This document shows positions 1-8,597 of a stretch of 64,000 nt of DNA, piece after piece. Below the pieces are notes generated by a model. That model was not told the DNA's origin. It worked only from the letters and a program-made list of their open reading frames with translations, and made no database searches. The stretch comes from CAG-1138 sp964495385 (GTDB taxonomy: Bacteria; Bacillota; Clostridia; Christensenellales; CAG-917), in assembly GCA_964495385.1 (NCBI GenBank), contig CAZBVO010000008.1:5510-69509 (forward strand). Direction: 5' to 3'. Within the stretch, counting starts at the first letter, position 1. Each line of letters begins with the position of its first letter. The position numbers and the translations under genes were made by a program.

Positions 1-97
1 TGGTTATTCTGTCAAAGAAACCCGGCCCCTTCTTTTTAGGGACCTTTTCTTTCTTCTCTTTTTCTTTAGGGGTACCGCCCGTGAGTTTAAATTCCAT
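1..97 (-). CDS. N-terminal fragment of an unidentified pilus-operon protein
   Basis: Only the first 32 codons lie in the window; the gene runs off the left edge. The ATG at 95-97 follows a strong AAGGAGGT ribosome site that overlaps the stop codon of the upstream PilM-like gene, so the two are translationally linked. The visible part is very lysine-rich (a KEKEKKEK stretch followed by KKKGPGFFDRI), which suits a cytoplasmic tail in front of a membrane segment. After pilM one would expect a PilN/PilO-like protein, but the visible residues do not prove it. Confidence 0.7.
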   Translation of the reverse strand, partial: MEFKLTGGTPKEKEKKEKVPKKKGPGFFDRIT

Positions 98-100
98 ACC

Positions 101-1009
101 CTACCTCCTTATCAAACTGCCGATCAGGCCGCTGAAATCGTTGAATTCGTGAAGCGCCACGCCTTCCACGGTGTCCGGCTTAGGCAAAATTTGAATGTTG
201 GTGTTCAAAAGACCTGCTATGTGGCTGATGCACGGTTCGAGCAAGAAGGTGCTTCCCGTAAGATACACCGTGTCGAAATGCACGCCTTCGTAACGGCTGA
301 GGAAGAACCCCATTGCATCGGAAATCTGTACGGAAAAATCATTGATGAAAAATGCGGTTTCGTTTGCAAATCCTTCACTCGGCACGCTGAAAATCGACTT
401 GGTCATGCTGAACTCGTGCTTATGCTTCAAGAACAGATAAGTCGTCGCGTAAGTGATGTGATAGTCCACCAACATAAAGTTGTCCGGCAACATATCTCGC
501 ATAAACCAAACAAGTTTCGAAAGCGCGTTTTGCTGGATGTCCAGCGAAGTTACGTTGATGCTGACGTCCTTGCCGCACTTTTTGATGTTGTCGATTATGG
601 CGTTTTCGAGGTAGGTTACCATAACGCGATTTTGGTGATCTTCGTTGATATCGCGCTCGATTTCGACGTAGTCAACGGTGTTCTGCTCCGCCTGACGCGG
701 ATCGTTGAACAGTTCGGACTTGATGATAGGCGCAAGTTGCAAAGGTTTGCCCTGCGGCAAAATCATTTCACGGAAGCTGATTTTGCTGTCGTCGATGACA
801 AAACCCGCCGAATGCGTTTTTATGTCGCCCGCGCGAATAATGTTGAGCATTGCCTCGGTAAGCTTGACGTTAAGTTTGTCGGCATCCGGTTCACTCAAAA
901 ATTCGTTTGGAAAATCGAGATCGTAAATGCGATTCACCTTGATTTTTTTTGCCGAAGCCGTCGCAGAGATGGCTTTCAGCTTGTCGCTGTTGAGATAAAA
1001 ATTAATCAT
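101..1009 (-). CDS. PilM-like actin-fold pilus assembly protein
   Basis: This 302-residue protein has the length and layout of PilM/GspL-type actin-fold ATPases, which sit on the inner membrane face and tie PilN/PilO to the assembly motor. A segment near residues 75-95 (FREMILPQGKPLQLAPIIKS) resembles the PilM region that precedes its long helix, and a late TVYLTGSTFLLEP segment resembles the second phosphate-binding strand. It lies 40 bp downstream of a GspF/PilC gene, and its stop overlaps the ribosome site of the next gene. The assignment rests on weak motifs plus context; the sequence is divergent. The start ATG at 1007-1009 follows AAAGGAT. Confidence 0.7.
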   Translation of the reverse strand: MINFYLNSDKLKAISATASAKKIKVNRIYDLDFPNEFLSEPDADKLNVKLTEAMLNIIRAGDIKTHSAGFVIDDSKISFREMILPQGKPLQLAPIIKSELFNDPRQAEQNTVDYVEIERDINEDHQNRVMVTYLENAIIDNIKKCGKDVSINVTSLDIQQNALSKLVWFMRDMLPDNFMLVDYHITYATTYLFLKHKHEFSMTKSIFSVPSEGFANETAFFINDFSVQISDAMGFFLSRYEGVHFDTVYLTGSTFLLEPCISHIAGLLNTNIQILPKPDTVEGVALHEFNDFSGLIGSLIRR

Positions 1010-1049
1010 AATCCTTTATTCCTTAATCATAAATTTCCGTTTGTTTTCA

Positions 1050-2240
1050 TCAATATGCTTCGTAGAGTGCAAACTCAGGTGCCAAAATACCGATAAGCAC
1101 GACACCGATTACGCCTGCCATGATAACCGTCATTGCCGGGTTGATAAGCGAGGTCATACCCTTTATCGCTTCCGAAGCTTCGCCTTCGAAGTAAGTGGCG
1201 GTTTGGTCAAGGATGTCTTCCAACGAGCCCGATTCCTCACCGACGAATATCATCGTCATAAGCATCGGATCGAAGCCGTCGACGCTTTGCAACGAAGCAC
1301 TGATGGATTCACCTCTTCGTATAGCTTCGATACTGCTTTCCAGTTGCCGCTGAACGTATCGGTTGCCAACCATTTCGCTGCTCATGGAAATTGCTTCCAA
1401 AAGGTGAACACCCGATGCGCTCAAAGTCGAAAGGTTGGACGCAAACCTCGAGGTGTAAATCATACGGTTCATGTTGCCGATTGCAGGAAGCTTAAGTTTC
1501 AGCTGCTCCAAGAACAAGTCGATTTTAGGACTGCGCCTTAAAATCGGAACCATGACGTAAACCAGCATGACAAATGCGATAATCAAAAAGAAGTTTTTGG
1601 TGATAAAGCTTTTTATGTCAAGCAAAAACTGCGTTATGCCCGGAACGTCTGTCCCTTCCGGAAGCACCGCAACCATCTTAGGCAAAATAAACTGAATAAG
1701 TGCGGCGGCAACCACTATGAGGATGATGGCCAGCATCTTAGGATAGCTCAACGCCGATTTAATCTGCGACTCCTGCTTCCTTTGCTTTTCGTAATACATT
1801 GCCATTCTGTCCAAAGTCTGCTCGAGCTGACCGCTCATTTCGCCGGACTTGACCATGCTTATCAAAAGCGACGGAAAAACGTTGCCCATAGTGATCATGG
1901 TTTCGGCAAGCGAGTTACCTTTTTGAACGCCTTCGAAAATGGCCGCCAAAGCGTTTTTCATCTTCGGTTTGTCCGACCTTTCGTAAAGCATCTCGATGGA
2001 TTTCGACAGCGGCAAACCTGCGGTAAGCATGCTGGACAGCTGACGGCAGAACGTCATCAACATAACCAGATCCAACGGTTTGGATTTGGTTTTATCCTTT
2101 TTCCCCGAAACGTTGAACCAATAAACCGACAAGCCCTTGTCCGCAAGAACCTTGCTGAAGTCCTCTTCGTCGGTGGCGGCCAAACTTCCCCTTACTACTC
2201 GGCCGTCTTTGGTCAATGCTTTATAAGAATATTTTTGCAT
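1050..2240 (-). CDS. Type II secretion / type IV pilus inner-membrane protein (GspF/PilC family)
   Basis: This 396-residue protein is the polytopic platform of a type IV pilus or type II secretion-like machine. It starts with the family N-terminus (MQKYSYKALTKDGRVVRGSL), has two repeated GspF domains (about 65-190 and 270-390) with LPLSKSIEML and GVHLLEAISM motifs, and three membrane segments, near 170-190, 215-240 and 370-390. I chose the ATG at 2238-2240, preceded by GAGAGGTG, because upstream codons lack family similarity. It is the first gene of the operon and has its own consensus promoter. No pilin or motor ATPase gene is visible. Confidence 0.93.
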   Translation of the reverse strand: MQKYSYKALTKDGRVVRGSLAATDEEDFSKVLADKGLSVYWFNVSGKKDKTKSKPLDLVMLMTFCRQLSSMLTAGLPLSKSIEMLYERSDKPKMKNALAAIFEGVQKGNSLAETMITMGNVFPSLLISMVKSGEMSGQLEQTLDRMAMYYEKQRKQESQIKSALSYPKMLAIILIVVAAALIQFILPKMVAVLPEGTDVPGITQFLLDIKSFITKNFFLIIAFVMLVYVMVPILRRSPKIDLFLEQLKLKLPAIGNMNRMIYTSRFASNLSTLSASGVHLLEAISMSSEMVGNRYVQRQLESSIEAIRRGESISASLQSVDGFDPMLMTMIFVGEESGSLEDILDQTATYFEGEASEAIKGMTSLINPAMTVIMAGVIGVVLIGILAPEFALYEAY

Positions 2241-2295
2241 AACACCTCTCATATGTGCGAGCGCAAGCGCACGCAATATATATTTAGTCCTTAAT

Positions 2296-2324
2296 ATTAT
2301 AACATCTAAAAAACCTCTTAGCAA
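2296..2324 (-). promoter_or_regulatory. Promoter of the pilus operon
   Basis: On the minus strand TTGCTA (2319-2324) is followed after 17 nt by a perfect TATAAT (2296-2301). It points into the GspF/PilC gene. Confidence 0.65.
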
Positions 2325-2511
2325 TAAATCTGCGCCAAAAATAAGCCACTTTTTTTGATTTTGGCAAATTTTTTTTGTCTAACGGAGCATTTTAGCTTGG
2401 TTTTGCGACAAAAACGTGCAATCCGTACGCCCAAAATCGGCTAATGGAAACATTTTCCTTAAAAAAATTGCCGCAAACGGCCGCTCGCCGCCCGATTTTT
2501 TTTGAAAAATC

Positions 2512-2540
2512 TTGACTTGCCGATTTTTTTAGTTTATACT
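2512..2540 (+). promoter_or_regulatory. Sigma-A-type promoter for the gene at 2603
   Basis: TTGACT (2512-2517), a 17-nt spacer and TATACT (2535-2540) form a near-consensus promoter 62 bp upstream of the ATG. Confidence 0.75.
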
Positions 2541-2602
2541 TTACTTATAATTTGCACGGCCAAATCGGCCGAATTGACAAGTTTTTACGGGAGGAAACAA
2601 AT

Positions 2603-3814
2603 ATGACGAAATCCAAAAACGCAAAGGGCGCTGTTTTCAGCCTTTTGATATTGGTCTTTACAGCCTTGGGCGTATGCTGGCTGTTGCCGGTCGAAGCAAT
2701 CAAAACAGTGCTCGACAATATTCTTGCAAGCCTGGGCGAAGACCTTTTAAATTACATAAGATTCGTGCCGTTTGCACTGGCGGCAATCTTCGGAATCATC
2801 GGTTCCCTTACGGGCAAGAAAGCAAAAGCTTCTGCTCAAAGCACCGAAACGGAAACAACCGAAACCGTAGCCGTCAAGGAAGACGAATCGGGCGTGTTGG
2901 TTCCTATTCCGGAAGGCTACAAAGCCCCGGAAGAGCAAGTCGACCTCGCTCCTATCAACTTTGACAAGTACAACAGCACCAAAGTCGAGGAAATCGACGG
3001 ACAGCACTACACTGAAGTCGAAAGCTACACTGAGCGCATCCGTGTTTTAAACAAACTGGGCGCAACCGATTTGGACATTATCCAGACAAACATGCTCGGA
3101 AATGCCGAATTTGCCGAAATTCTCAAAACTCCTCGCTCGTCCAAAACCATGACGGCAAAGGAAATTTGCGAATACACCATGACCAAAAAAGGCATCGTAA
3201 CCATCAAAAAACGCGGTGCGATAAACTGGACGTTCAAATACGGGATGAAATCCTTCCTCATGATTCGCGAAGGCAAGGACGGCACCTACAAAGTTTCCAT
3301 CAAATGCTTCCCTGACATGGCCGTACGCCTTAACGAAATCTTCAAGGCCTTGGAAGACAGCAACTTCCCTGCCGGCCCTATCTGGTTCAGCTTCTCCGAA
3401 TTGAGGAATTTGCCGCCGAAAGTTATTCAGTATCTCATCGACACGGCTTACCAAATCGGCGTAATGCAACAGAAAAAGACGGATATGCTTAAGGACAGCA
3501 AACCGCTTTCCGCTTACGACATCGACGGCAACGCCATAAAAACCAAGTATCTTGCCGGCGAAAGCACTATGACCTTCCCTAAATTTACGTTGGTGTTCCA
3601 ACGCGGCCCGAAAGCCGACATGAACACATTACTCATCAATCCGCCTGAGGACGTCGACACCACGAAATTTATCAAGGAATACTACTTCAAGTTTGCCTTC
3701 AACAGCGAATTGAGCCTCACGATGTTGCCTAACAAAGGCTTCTCGGACGAAGCGGCAACGGTGTTCTTCGACAACATCGAACAAGTTATGCTCAAGGCAA
3801 GCAAATCGGCCTAA
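2603..3814 (+). CDS. Unknown membrane-anchored protein
   Basis: I do not recognise this 403-residue protein. It starts at an ATG preceded by GGGAGGAA. Two hydrophobic segments (about 9-29 and 47-66) are followed by a Ser/Thr/Glu-rich linker (70-95) and a soluble mixed alpha/beta region to the end, rich in Lys and aromatic residues, with no Cys cluster or nucleotide-binding motif. It would be anchored by its N-terminus with most of the chain in the cytoplasm. It is monocistronic: a good promoter upstream and a strong terminator just after it. No function is proposed. Confidence 0.85.
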   Translation: MTKSKNAKGAVFSLLILVFTALGVCWLLPVEAIKTVLDNILASLGEDLLNYIRFVPFALAAIFGIIGSLTGKKAKASAQSTETETTETVAVKEDESGVLVPIPEGYKAPEEQVDLAPINFDKYNSTKVEEIDGQHYTEVESYTERIRVLNKLGATDLDIIQTNMLGNAEFAEILKTPRSSKTMTAKEICEYTMTKKGIVTIKKRGAINWTFKYGMKSFLMIREGKDGTYKVSIKCFPDMAVRLNEIFKALEDSNFPAGPIWFSFSELRNLPPKVIQYLIDTAYQIGVMQQKKTDMLKDSKPLSAYDIDGNAIKTKYLAGESTMTFPKFTLVFQRGPKADMNTLLINPPEDVDTTKFIKEYYFKFAFNSELSLTMLPNKGFSDEAATVFFDNIEQVMLKASKSA

Positions 3815-3831
3815 CAACACGTTTACGATCA

Positions 3832-3863
3832 AAAAAGCACGGTTCAAACCGTGCTTTTTGTTT
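3832..3863. terminator. Bidirectional intrinsic terminator
   Basis: A perfect inverted repeat AAAAAGCACGGTT/AACCGTGCTTTTT with T runs on both sides lies between the convergent gene at 2603 and the CDF gene. Confidence 0.9.
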
Positions 3864-3881
3864 TTTATTCGTTTTAAACCG

Positions 3882-5060
3882 CTATTTTACATAGCTTTGG
3901 TCAACACCTATAACGTAGTAGTAAAGGTGCCCTTCGTCCGCCGGCACTTCCCGCTCTAAAATTTCCGACAAGTCCGACGAACCGAGTTTTACGTCGTAAG
4001 GCAACACGACGTCAAACAAAACGTTTGTGTGAGTTACTCCTCGCACCAGTCTGAAATCGTGCACGGTTATTTTGTCCGAAATTTTGGTTTTCAGGCATTC
4101 TTCAACCAGCAATTTTAATTTCGCCGCTTCTTGGTCGTCGGGATTGACGGGATCCATGTGAATGACCACGAAATATCCGTCATCGCGCATAAAATCACGC
4201 TCGATATTGTCGATAAGGTCGTGCGTTGCCATAATGTCGACACGGGCGTCAACCTCGGCGTGAAGAGTAACGTAAACGTTTGCCGGGCCGTAGTTGTGAA
4301 CAACCATATCGTGCGTACCCAAAATGCCGTCGTACGACATAACTTTGTCGGTGATTTTTTTGACCAATTCGTCCGAAGGCAGAGTGCCCAAAAGCGGATC
4401 GACGGTGTCCTTAATCAACCTGACGCCGGAAACCACTATAAGCACCGACACGATAAGACCTATGACCGCATCGAACGGTACGGACGGCCACAACGCCGAA
4501 AGAACCAATCCCAGCAAAACGCCTGCCGTCGAAAAAACGTCGTTGAGGCTGTCCTGCGCAGACGCCTCCAAGGTTTTGCTGTCGATGCTTTTCGAGAAGT
4601 TTTTGTAAAGTCCCATCTGCCACAGCTTCACCGCAATGGCGGCCACGGCAACGGCATACGTCCACACGCTCGATTCGATTGCTTCGGGAGTTTTGATTTT
4701 CATTGCCGATTCGTACCCGAGCACCGCGCCTATCGCAAGCACCATAAAACTTACCACCAAACCGGTTATGTATTCGTAGCGCGCATGCCCGAAAGGATGT
4801 TTTTCGTCCGCCCCCTTCCCCGACAGCTTAAACCCGAGCACCGTAACCACGCTGCTGCCGGCATCCGACAGGTTGTTTACCGCATCGGCCAAAAGCGAAA
4901 TGCTTCCCGACAAAAGCCCTGCCAAAATCTTCGCTACGCACAAAACCACGTTTGACACTATGCCGAACACGCCTGCCGTAATCCCGTAACCGAGCCTGAC
5001 CTTGCGGTCGTCGGTTTGTTTGTAATTTTTGATAAACTTACGTTTCAAAAACTTGTACAT
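3882..5060 (-). CDS. Cation diffusion facilitator, probably manganese exporter
   Basis: This 392-residue CDF transporter exchanges a divalent cation for protons across the cytoplasmic membrane. Six membrane helices (about 28-210) precede a cytoplasmic metallochaperone-like domain (215-392). The family signature DAVNNLSDAGSS is in TM2 and HPFGHAR follows TM2. The transport site reads N62-xxx-D66 in TM2 and D170-xxx-D174 in TM5, not the HxxxD of zinc exporters; an N-D-D-D site is known from the manganese exporter MntE. The C-terminus is longer than in minimal CDFs. Mn specificity is an inference from those four residues. Confidence 0.9.
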   Translation of the reverse strand: MYKFLKRKFIKNYKQTDDRKVRLGYGITAGVFGIVSNVVLCVAKILAGLLSGSISLLADAVNNLSDAGSSVVTVLGFKLSGKGADEKHPFGHARYEYITGLVVSFMVLAIGAVLGYESAMKIKTPEAIESSVWTYAVAVAAIAVKLWQMGLYKNFSKSIDSKTLEASAQDSLNDVFSTAGVLLGLVLSALWPSVPFDAVIGLIVSVLIVVSGVRLIKDTVDPLLGTLPSDELVKKITDKVMSYDGILGTHDMVVHNYGPANVYVTLHAEVDARVDIMATHDLIDNIERDFMRDDGYFVVIHMDPVNPDDQEAAKLKLLVEECLKTKISDKITVHDFRLVRGVTHTNVLFDVVLPYDVKLGSSDLSEILEREVPADEGHLYYYVIGVDQSYVK

Positions 5061-5104
5061 ACACTTTAAGCATCCTTTTTTGTTTTTTAAAGTATTTTTT
5101 GTGT

Positions 5105-5131
5105 CAAAAAACAGGGCAAGGCTTGCACCCT
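5105..5131 (-). terminator. Terminator of mscL
   Basis: On the minus strand CAGGG...CCCTG with an inner GCAAG/CTTGC pairing is followed by TTTTTT, 20 bp beyond the mscL stop codon. Confidence 0.75.
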
Positions 5132-5150
5132 GCCCCGACCGGATTTCGGT

Positions 5151-5750
5151 TTATTTGTTTTTCAAAAGAACCACTATTTCCGACAAAAGTTCTTCCGTCG
5201 TAGGCTTTGGAGGTTCCGCCGGAGCGGCAGGCTCTTCGACAACGGGTTCGGCTTTTTTCGGAGCATCTTGCGGATGTTTTTTGGAATATTTTTCAAGCCA
5301 TTCGGTTTCGATGGAGGAAAGTTCCTCGCCGTCGTCCAATTTTTTCTGAACGATTTTTTTCATGTTTTCGGTGAAATCGGTCCACTCTTTAAACTTATTG
5401 ATAAGCTTAACCATGCTGAAAACCACAAATGCAATAATGAAAAAGTTGATTATCGCATTGACGAACGAACCCCAATCGATGTAAATGGAATTCGACAGGT
5501 CAACCGTTGTGGTGGCAAGGCCTGTTGCCGTATCGACGACGTATGCCTTTTTGAGGAAGGTGTAAATTCCTTCCAGCGAACCCGTACCCATGCAAAGGGC
5601 AAGAATCCAGTTGATGAACGGCTTTAAGATGTTGTCCGAAAGTGCGGTTACGATTGCGGTGAATGCGGAACCGACGATAACGCCGACGGCCATGTCCAAA
5701 ACGTTGCCGCGGGTGATAAACGTTTTAAATTCGCTTAAAAATTTTTTCAT
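5151..5750 (-). CDS. mscL: Large-conductance mechanosensitive channel with extended tail
   Basis: MscL forms a pentameric pore that opens under membrane tension and protects against osmotic downshock. The N-terminus (MKKFLSEFKTFITRGNVLDM) and TM1 (AVGVIVGSAFTAIVTAL) are diagnostic, with TM2 at about 90-115. The protein is 199 residues against the usual 120-150. The extra length is an acidic and Pro/Ala-rich linker (about 135-180) between TM2 and the final cytoplasmic bundle helix (TEELLSEIVVLLKNK). The ATG at 5748-5750 follows GAGGGAC. It is monocistronic with its own promoter and terminator. Confidence 0.95.
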   Translation of the reverse strand: MKKFLSEFKTFITRGNVLDMAVGVIVGSAFTAIVTALSDNILKPFINWILALCMGTGSLEGIYTFLKKAYVVDTATGLATTTVDLSNSIYIDWGSFVNAIINFFIIAFVVFSMVKLINKFKEWTDFTENMKKIVQKKLDDGEELSSIETEWLEKYSKKHPQDAPKKAEPVVEEPAAPAEPPKPTTEELLSEIVVLLKNK

Positions 5751-5779
5751 ATTTCGTCCCTCGTAATATATTTTGTTAA

Positions 5780-5808
5780 AGTATAACACCTAACCTGAAA
5801 ATTTGCAA
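5780..5808 (-). promoter_or_regulatory. Promoter of mscL
   Basis: Minus-strand TTGCAA (5803-5808), 17-nt spacer, TATACT (5780-5785), ending 30 bp upstream of the mscL ATG. Confidence 0.65.
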
Positions 5809-5842
5809 CGGATTTTTGCTTGCAACGACTTTTTGAGACAAT

Positions 5843-6646
5843 TTATTGCTCGCCGTCGCTTATTGAGTCCCTGTCGGCCGAAGAAAAAGATGTTTTTTCG
5901 GATTCTTTCAGCAGCTTAGCCTTGAATGCCACCGTGTCGAAACGGAATTTGTTCAAAAACTCCTTCTGCTTTTTCCTTTCAAAAAAGCGCACCGAAAACG
6001 CCGTGGCGGCAAAAAGTACAACTATGATTTTGCCGACAACGCCGATAAATCCGAAAAACACAAACGCCAACACACCCAAAACGTAAATTTCCTTTGTCAG
6101 TCTCTTCGCATTCTCCGCGCTTGTTTTTCTTCGCGCAAAATCGCACAGCAGGCACAAATCAAAAACCAAAAGCACCACAAACGGCACGGAAAGCGGATTG
6201 GAGCAAGCCACAAAAGCGTCGTGCAAAAAATACGGCGCGAATCCGCCTTTCAAAAGCATGCTGCAAACAATCATCGCCAACACGCCGACAATCATTGCAA
6301 CGAGCGCATATTTCAAGCTGTTGTGCCTAAATTCCTGCTCTTCGTTGTCAAACTTTTCGGCGGCGCACTTTGCGCACTTGCCCATAAACGAGCCCGAATG
6401 TTCGACAGGCATAAGTTCGCCGCAACGGATGCACTTGACGGCAAAATCGAAATCGGTTTGCTCCCTGAGCGGCACAAACCTCGGCTCCACCTCGCCGGTT
6501 TTTTCGTCGACTCGTTCGGCCATCCGCTTTTTTACGCCCATAGATGCGGCATCCGACAAAATCTGTTCACGCTCGGCGTCCAAACGTTTGCGCTCTTTTT
6601 GGCGTTCGACGTGTTCAGACAGTCCGAAAAAGCTAAACAACTTCAT
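5843..6646 (-). CDS. Zinc-ribbon membrane protein, paralogue 1
   Basis: No named family is recognised for this 267-residue protein. A charged N-terminal helix (10-40) leads to a four-cysteine zinc-ribbon-like module at about 73-98 with the pattern CIRCGELMPxxHxxxFMGKCAKC, then four hydrophobic segments (about 112-235) and a charged tail. The upstream neighbour encodes a paralogue with the same Cys module and the same order of parts. The ATG at 6644-6646 follows AGGGGGCGG, 9 bp after the paralogue stop, so the two are cotranscribed. A metal-binding or regulatory role for the ribbon is an inference. Confidence 0.85.
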   Translation of the reverse strand: MKLFSFFGLSEHVERQKERKRLDAEREQILSDAASMGVKKRMAERVDEKTGEVEPRFVPLREQTDFDFAVKCIRCGELMPVEHSGSFMGKCAKCAAEKFDNEEQEFRHNSLKYALVAMIVGVLAMIVCSMLLKGGFAPYFLHDAFVACSNPLSVPFVVLLVFDLCLLCDFARRKTSAENAKRLTKEIYVLGVLAFVFFGFIGVVGKIIVVLFAATAFSVRFFERKKQKEFLNKFRFDTVAFKAKLLKESEKTSFSSADRDSISDGEQ

Positions 6647-6655
6647 GGCCGCCCC

Positions 6656-7582
6656 CTAAACCACGTCGCCTGCGGCAACGTCGTAAACGGACGGATATTC
6701 CGACTTCAACGTCTCGTCGCAACAAACCGAAAACTCGGCATAGTCGTCATAAACAAACTTTTTCAGGTCTCCTACGGTTGTGCCGTCGGACAATTCCAAA
6801 GCGCCGTACGGCTTTGTTTTAGGCAGGTCGACCGCCTCGGTATTTTTGGCTTCTGTTTCCAAAACAGGCGCTTTATTATCGGATTTTGCGTCATCAGGTT
6901 TGATTTGTGCGATTTTTGCATTAAGTTCGATTGTGTCGAATTTGAAGGCGCGCACCTTTTTGTAGCCGACCGAATACGTCGCGACAACCGCAGACACAAG
7001 CGCAAGCAAAATCGCAAGCAACACAAAGTCGGCAATCATCAAACCGTTGCCCTTAAACAACAGCGACGTCATAAACAACCCTACGGACAGCATTACGGCG
7101 GTTGCCGTAACAACACGCTGGTCCTCCTTCGAGCCGCGGTTTTTGAAGTATGACGTAACGATGTAAATCACCGAAAACGCCTCGAAAGCATAGTAAATAA
7201 ATTGGTTTTTAAAAACGTTTCCAAAAATCTTATGCTCGGCCAGCGGCTGAATTTTTGCGCCCAAAAGCGGCCGCACCAACAGATAATTGGCCGTTATAAC
7301 AATCAAAAAAACCATCAACACGGCAAACGCTTTTTTAAGTGTGGCAGTAACTTTTTCCGAAAATTCTCTTTCGGCGCATGCCGAACACTTCCCCATAAAT
7401 TCGGCGGCGTGAGCCTCGGGATAAAGCGAACCGCAACGGATGCACTTCAAAGCCCCGTCGATTTTGTCGTCGGCGGTAGTGTTTTTAAGCTCCTCAAAGA
7501 TTTTTGCATCGATTTCGTCGTCGCCCGACAGCAATATCTTTTTGGCTTTTTTCAGGTTTTCCTTAACTTTTTTTGCATCCAT
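6656..7582 (-). CDS. Zinc-ribbon membrane protein, paralogue 2
   Basis: This 308-residue protein has a short charged N-terminus, a four-Cys module at about 44-66 (CIRCGSLYPExHxxxFMGKCSAC), then four membrane segments (about 80-205) and a soluble acidic C-terminal extension of about 90 residues that the downstream paralogue lacks. The core alignment with that paralogue (CIRCGxLxPxxHxxxFMGKCxxCA) is clear. It is the first gene of the pair and divergent from the DUF5058 operon. The function is unknown. It may be a membrane sensor or a partner in a heteromeric complex, but nothing visible proves either. Confidence 0.85.
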   Translation of the reverse strand: MDAKKVKENLKKAKKILLSGDDEIDAKIFEELKNTTADDKIDGALKCIRCGSLYPEAHAAEFMGKCSACAEREFSEKVTATLKKAFAVLMVFLIVITANYLLVRPLLGAKIQPLAEHKIFGNVFKNQFIYYAFEAFSVIYIVTSYFKNRGSKEDQRVVTATAVMLSVGLFMTSLLFKGNGLMIADFVLLAILLALVSAVVATYSVGYKKVRAFKFDTIELNAKIAQIKPDDAKSDNKAPVLETEAKNTEAVDLPKTKPYGALELSDGTTVGDLKKFVYDDYAEFSVCCDETLKSEYPSVYDVAAGDVV

Positions 7583-7638
7583 AATTCGATTATATCACAA
7601 CAAAACTTTATTTTCAATGTTTTTAACCGAAAAAGAGG

Positions 7639-7668
7639 TTGTACTTTATGTTAAGAATGTGTTAAAAT
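7639..7668 (+). promoter_or_regulatory. Promoter of the DUF5058 operon
   Basis: TTGTAC (7639-7644), an 18-nt spacer and TAAAAT (7663-7668) lie 31 bp upstream of the ATG. Confidence 0.5.
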
Positions 7669-7699
7669 AAATTATCATCACTTGGAGGGACAACATTTT

Positions 7700-8587
7700 A
7701 TGAACGTCTTAACCCTTGGGGCCGTCGATTTCGTAAACAGTGTTTGGATGTACCTGCTTTACGCCGGCGTTGCCGCCTTCGTTCTGGCGCAAGCGTTTTT
7801 CTACCTGTTCAGGGCAATGAAGCGCGCAAAAGCCTTGAACATCGACAAAGAAAAAATCAAATCGGCAATAACTACGTCCGCAAGCTTCACCGTGCTTCCG
7901 GCAATAGGCATTTTTATCGGCCTCGTAACGTTGGTGGGTGCGCTCGGCATTCCTCTTCCGGCAATTCGCCTCAGCGTAGTGGGCGCGCTTCAGTACGAAA
8001 CTTTGGCCGCAAGCAACGTTGCCGAAGGTATGGGTACGTCGCTTAAGGAACTCAGCAGCAACATGACTCCTTCTCAATTCGTAACCATTGTCAGCGCAAT
8101 GACTTTCGGCATCATTTGGGGACCGTTGATTTTGCTGGGTGCTTTCAAAAAAATGTTCAAAAAAACCAACGAATTGACTCAAAAATCGTCAAGCGGCAAA
8201 TGGCAACAATATATGACCGCAAGCATCTTTGTGGGTATGGTGGTGGCCTTCTTCGCAGTGTCCGTTTCAAACATTTTAAATCCGTCTAGTGAACTTTTGG
8301 AGAAAAACGGCGGAAACCTGATGCTTTCCATAAAGCAAACCGCTTCCATGCTTTCCAGCTACTACTACGTCATTTCCGTCGTGGTAAGCTGTCTGTGCAT
8401 GTGGGGATGCGAAGTTCTCGTCAAAAAGTACAACCAAAAATGGCTTGAAAGTTTCAGCCTCGCCCTGTCGATGATTGTCGGAATGACAGTCGTTGCTGTC
8501 ATAAGTTACTTCTCTCACAAGGCAAACGTCTCTCCGGAAACGGCTTCGACCTTTATCCGGCTGGTGCGTATGGCCGTGATAGGTTAG
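7700..8587 (+). CDS. DUF5058 family membrane protein
   Basis: This 295-residue integral membrane protein matches my memory of DUF5058 proteins of Clostridia: an N-terminal VxMYLLYAGVA...AQAFFYLFRAMKRA segment, then LPAIGIFIGLVTL and GIPLPAIRLSVVGALQYE, and a FGIIWGPLILL segment. I count six to eight membrane helices. The biochemical role of DUF5058 is unsettled; the two-gene arrangement suggests a transporter made of two membrane subunits. The ATG at 7700 has GGAGGG ten bases upstream; the partner gene follows after 10 bp with its own AGGAGGTG. Confidence 0.85.
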   Translation: MNVLTLGAVDFVNSVWMYLLYAGVAAFVLAQAFFYLFRAMKRAKALNIDKEKIKSAITTSASFTVLPAIGIFIGLVTLVGALGIPLPAIRLSVVGALQYETLAASNVAEGMGTSLKELSSNMTPSQFVTIVSAMTFGIIWGPLILLGAFKKMFKKTNELTQKSSSGKWQQYMTASIFVGMVVAFFAVSVSNILNPSSELLEKNGGNLMLSIKQTASMLSSYYYVISVVVSCLCMWGCEVLVKKYNQKWLESFSLALSMIVGMTVVAVISYFSHKANVSPETASTFIRLVRMAVIG

Positions 8588-8597
8588 GAGGTGCAAT

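Larger units (their letters stand above)
2241..2602. other. Divergent intergenic region
   Basis: These 362 bp separate the pilus operon from the plus-strand gene at 2603. They hold the two divergent promoters and an AT-rich stretch with several A and T runs (about 2331-2515). I see no further gene, riboswitch or repeat. Confidence 0.6.
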
